NCBI RefSeq assembly: GCF_029278605.1 | Contig: NZ_CP119573.1 | Coordinates: 744,001-808,000, forward strand | Direction of reading: 5' to 3' | Origin: Cupriavidus sp. WKF15 | GTDB taxonomy: Bacteria; Pseudomonadota; Gammaproteobacteria; Burkholderiales; Burkholderiaceae | DNA length: 64,000 nt | Part shown: positions 62,208-64,000 of the stretch, in pieces | Layout of the letters: every line of letters starts with the position of its first letter | How positions within the stretch are numbered: position 1 is the first letter of the stretch | Notes under the pieces: generated by a model | Database searches by the model: none | What the model was told of the DNA's origin: nothing | Seen by the model: the letters and a program-made list of their open reading frames with translations, nothing else | Program-made: the position numbers and the translations under genes

Positions 62208-62246
62208 GAGATCCGAAGTGGGAAAGCAGGCGGCAGAGCGCCCGAA

Positions 62247-62561
62247 TCAGCGCTTGCGCACCAGCCGGATGACCTGCTCGGCGGGTTTGTCCGGCGTACC
62301 CTGGGGGCTTGCGGTGTTGGAGGCGCACGTATTGCAGCCGCCGTCATCGCAGCCGCTGGCGCAGCCGGCCGCGGCCTGCGGGGCCAGCCGGCGCACCAGG
62401 CCCGCGCGCCAGCCGGTGGCGGACGCGCCGCCAAGATACGCGGCCAGCACGGCCTTGATGCGTTCGCGCGTGCGCGGCGCGTAGCGGGCCGCCACCGACA
62501 CCGCGCATGCCAGCACGATCAGCGGGACCAGCAGGGATTCGACGGCGTGGTAGAGGCTCAT
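62247..62561 (-). CDS. Small Cys-rich membrane-anchored protein (DUF6587-like) next to feoB
   Basis: A 104-residue protein with one N-terminal hydrophobic segment (about residues 5-26, ESLLVPLIVLACAVSVAARY) and a C-terminal half with five cysteines, including CASGCDDGGCNTC. Such proteins follow feoB in Burkholderiales and may help iron uptake or bind a metal. The start is 4 bp downstream of the feoB stop, so it is co-transcribed with it. Confidence 0.78.
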   Translation of the reverse strand: MSLYHAVESLLVPLIVLACAVSVAARYAPRTRERIKAVLAAYLGGASATGWRAGLVRRLAPQAAAGCASGCDDGGCNTCASNTASPQGTPDKPAEQVIRLVRKR

Positions 62562-62565
62562 GGCG

Positions 62566-64000
62566 TCAGCTGAACAGCAGGGCGACGCGGTAGGTAATGA
62601 ACGCGGCCAGGTATCCCAGGCCGGCCAGGTAGGCCGCCGAAGCCGCCATCACCTTCCACGAGTTGGTCTCGCGGCGGATCACCGCCAGCGTGGAAATGCA
62701 TTGCGGCGCGAACACGTACCAGGCCAGCAGCGCCAGCGCCGTCGCCAGCGACCACTGCTGGGCGATCATCGGGGCAAGCTGCGCCGTCACTGCGTCTTCG
62801 CTGCCGGACAGTGCGTAAACCGTCGCCAGCGCGCCCACGGCCACCTCGCGCGCGGCAAGGCCCGGCACCAGCGCAATGCAGATCTGCCAGTTGAAGCCCA
62901 CCGGCGCGAAGACATGCTCCAGCGCCTTGCCGATCATGCCCGCAAAGCTGTAGTCGATGGCGGGGCCCGTCGCGCCTGCCGGCGGAGCCGGGAACGTGGC
63001 AAGGAACCACAGCAGCACGGTCAGCGCCAGGATCACCCTGCCGACGCGTGCCAGGAAGATACGGGCACGTTCCCACAGCCCCAGTGCCACGTCGCGCGGG
63101 TTGGGAATGCGGTACGACGGCAGCTCCATCAGCAGCGGATGGTCGGTGCGATCGTGGCGGAAATACTTGAGCGCGTAGGCCACCGCCAGCGCGCTCACAA
63201 TGCCTGCGACATAGAGTGCGAACAGCACCAGCCCCTGCAGATTGAACAGGCCCATTACCGTGCGTTGCGGGATGAATGCGCCAATCAGCAGCGCATAGAC
63301 CGGCAGCCTCGCCGAGCAGGTCATCAGCGGCGCCACGAGGATCGTGGTGAGCCGGTCGCGCGGATCCTGGATGGTACGCGTGGCCATGATCCCCGGGATC
63401 GCGCACGCGAAGCTCGACAGCAGCGGAATGAAGGAGCGGCCCGACAGCCCCGCGCCCATCATCAGCCGGTCCAGCAGGAAGGCCGCGCGCGGCAGGTAGC
63501 CCGATTCCTCCAGCGTCAGGATGAACAGGAACAGGATCAGGATCTGCGGCAGGAACACCACCACGCTGCCCAGGCCGGCGATCAGGCCGTCGACCAGCAG
63601 GCTCTTGAGCATGCCGTCCGGCAGGTGCGTGCCGACGATCTCGCCGAACCAGTGCACGCCGGCTTCGATGCCGTCCATCAGCGGCGCGGCCCACGAGAAC
63701 ACCGCCTGGAACATCAGGAACAGCAGTACGGCCAGCAGCAGCAGCCCCAGCACCGGATGCAGCACGATGCGATCGAGCTGGTCGTCCAGCGCGGCGGTAC
63801 GCGCGGGCATCGACACGGCGGCCTGGAGCAGCCGGTTGACCTCGGCATGCACGTCGAGGTCGTCGGCTGGCGGCAATGCCGGCGGTGCGGGCGGCAGCGC
63901 ACCATCGAGCACGCTGAGCAGCGCCGCGGCGCCTTCGCGCTTGATCGCCACGGTCTGCACGACCGGCACGCCAAGCGTGGCCGCGAGCTTGTCGCGGTCG
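62566..64000 (-). CDS. feoB: Ferrous iron transporter B (partial, N-terminus outside window)
   Basis: The C-terminal ~478 residues of FeoB, the inner-membrane Fe(II) uptake protein driven by its N-terminal GTPase domain. The retained part has the GTPase helical region, then the Gate motifs: GAGLSGRSFIPLLSSFACAI with its conserved Cys, DPRDRLTTILVAPLMTCSARLPVYALL with another Cys, and ten or so membrane segments to the end. The frame is open to the window edge, so the true start and G-box motifs lie outside. A small Cys-rich gene follows on the same strand. Confidence 0.93.
   Translation of the reverse strand, partial: DRDKLAATLGVPVVQTVAIKREGAAALLSVLDGALPPAPPALPPADDLDVHAEVNRLLQAAVSMPARTAALDDQLDRIVLHPVLGLLLLAVLLFLMFQAVFSWAAPLMDGIEAGVHWFGEIVGTHLPDGMLKSLLVDGLIAGLGSVVVFLPQILILFLFILTLEESGYLPRAAFLLDRLMMGAGLSGRSFIPLLSSFACAIPGIMATRTIQDPRDRLTTILVAPLMTCSARLPVYALLIGAFIPQRTVMGLFNLQGLVLFALYVAGIVSALAVAYALKYFRHDRTDHPLLMELPSYRIPNPRDVALGLWERARIFLARVGRVILALTVLLWFLATFPAPPAGATGPAIDYSFAGMIGKALEHVFAPVGFNWQICIALVPGLAAREVAVGALATVYALSGSEDAVTAQLAPMIAQQWSLATALALLAWYVFAPQCISTLAVIRRETNSWKVMAASAAYLAGLGYLAAFITYRVALLFS

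Larger units (their letters stand above)
61842..62246. other. Intergenic region with three dispersed repeats
   Basis: About 405 bp between the lipoprotein and the DUF6587 gene. It holds a terminator-like hairpin, with arms GAACGCCCTCC and GGAGGGCGTTC (61873-61897), and three copies of the short dispersed repeat (61936, 62062, 62187). No coding gene is supported. Confidence 0.6.

Overview
The window is a GC-rich chromosomal segment of a betaproteobacterium of the order Burkholderiales. The best guess is Cupriavidus, Ralstonia or a close relative. The evidence is the codon use, two Bug/TctC-type periplasmic binding proteins each beside catabolic genes, several LysR regulators, a CynX/CynS neighbourhood and many intergenic hairpin repeats. 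Genus is an inference from gene content only.

Positions 1-23251 are a surface polysaccharide (capsule or exopolysaccharide) locus. It encodes a pathway to UDP-GalNAcA-type sugars (WbpO/TviB-like dehydrogenase and WbpP/TviC-like C4 epimerase), a PglC-like initiating phosphoglycosyl transferase, a membrane CapD/WbpM-like sugar nucleotide dehydratase, four glycosyltransferases, a DegT aminotransferase and a second PLP-fold protein. It also encodes an AsnB-like amidotransferase, an ATP-grasp ligase, a FemAB/GNAT protein, an acyltransferase-3 protein, a PAP2-like membrane protein, a flavoprotein and a LuxR-type regulator whose receiver domain lacks the phosphoacceptor Asp. Many genes overlap by 4 bp (ATGA), so they form tightly coupled operons.

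Positions 23971-33194 are general metabolism: small secreted proteins, cyanase (cynS), a CynX-type exporter with a nucleoside deaminase and a divergent LysR regulator, a phosphoribosyltransferase, and a LeuCD-like hydro-lyase with a Bug binding protein and a GntR/UTRA regulator.

Positions 33742-39142 are the most remarkable part: a locus resembling the Fap functional-amyloid system. It has a predicted sigma-54 promoter with an upstream dyad, a 493-residue Gly/Ala-rich secreted protein, two smaller secreted proteins that each carry a double-glycine motif, a C39 (FapD-like) peptidase encoded between them, and a FapF-like coiled-coil plus beta-barrel outer membrane protein. The main secreted protein is PGRS-like in composition, and the double-Gly motifs suggest the C39 peptidase processes its neighbours.

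Positions 39311-48713 hold a DUF1269 protein, an ABC-type amino-acid binding protein, a LysR/AtuA-like/Bug cluster, and a periplasmic quinoprotein group: MBL-fold hydrolase, diheme cytochrome c and a PQQ dehydrogenase with the Asp-x-Asp signature of lanthanide enzymes. A YVTN-type beta-propeller and a TonB-dependent receptor lie further on at 51868-55299. An IS256-family element with an 8-bp target duplication sits inside one of two ~0.65-kb intergenic repeats bounded by inverted repeats (48981-51027 and 59491-60133).

The right end carries an F420-type reductase with an export signal, a GNAT protein, AMP nucleosidase, OmpW, an Ig-like lipoprotein and the feoB end (partial). A ~20-bp dispersed repeat occurs seven times in intergenic DNA.
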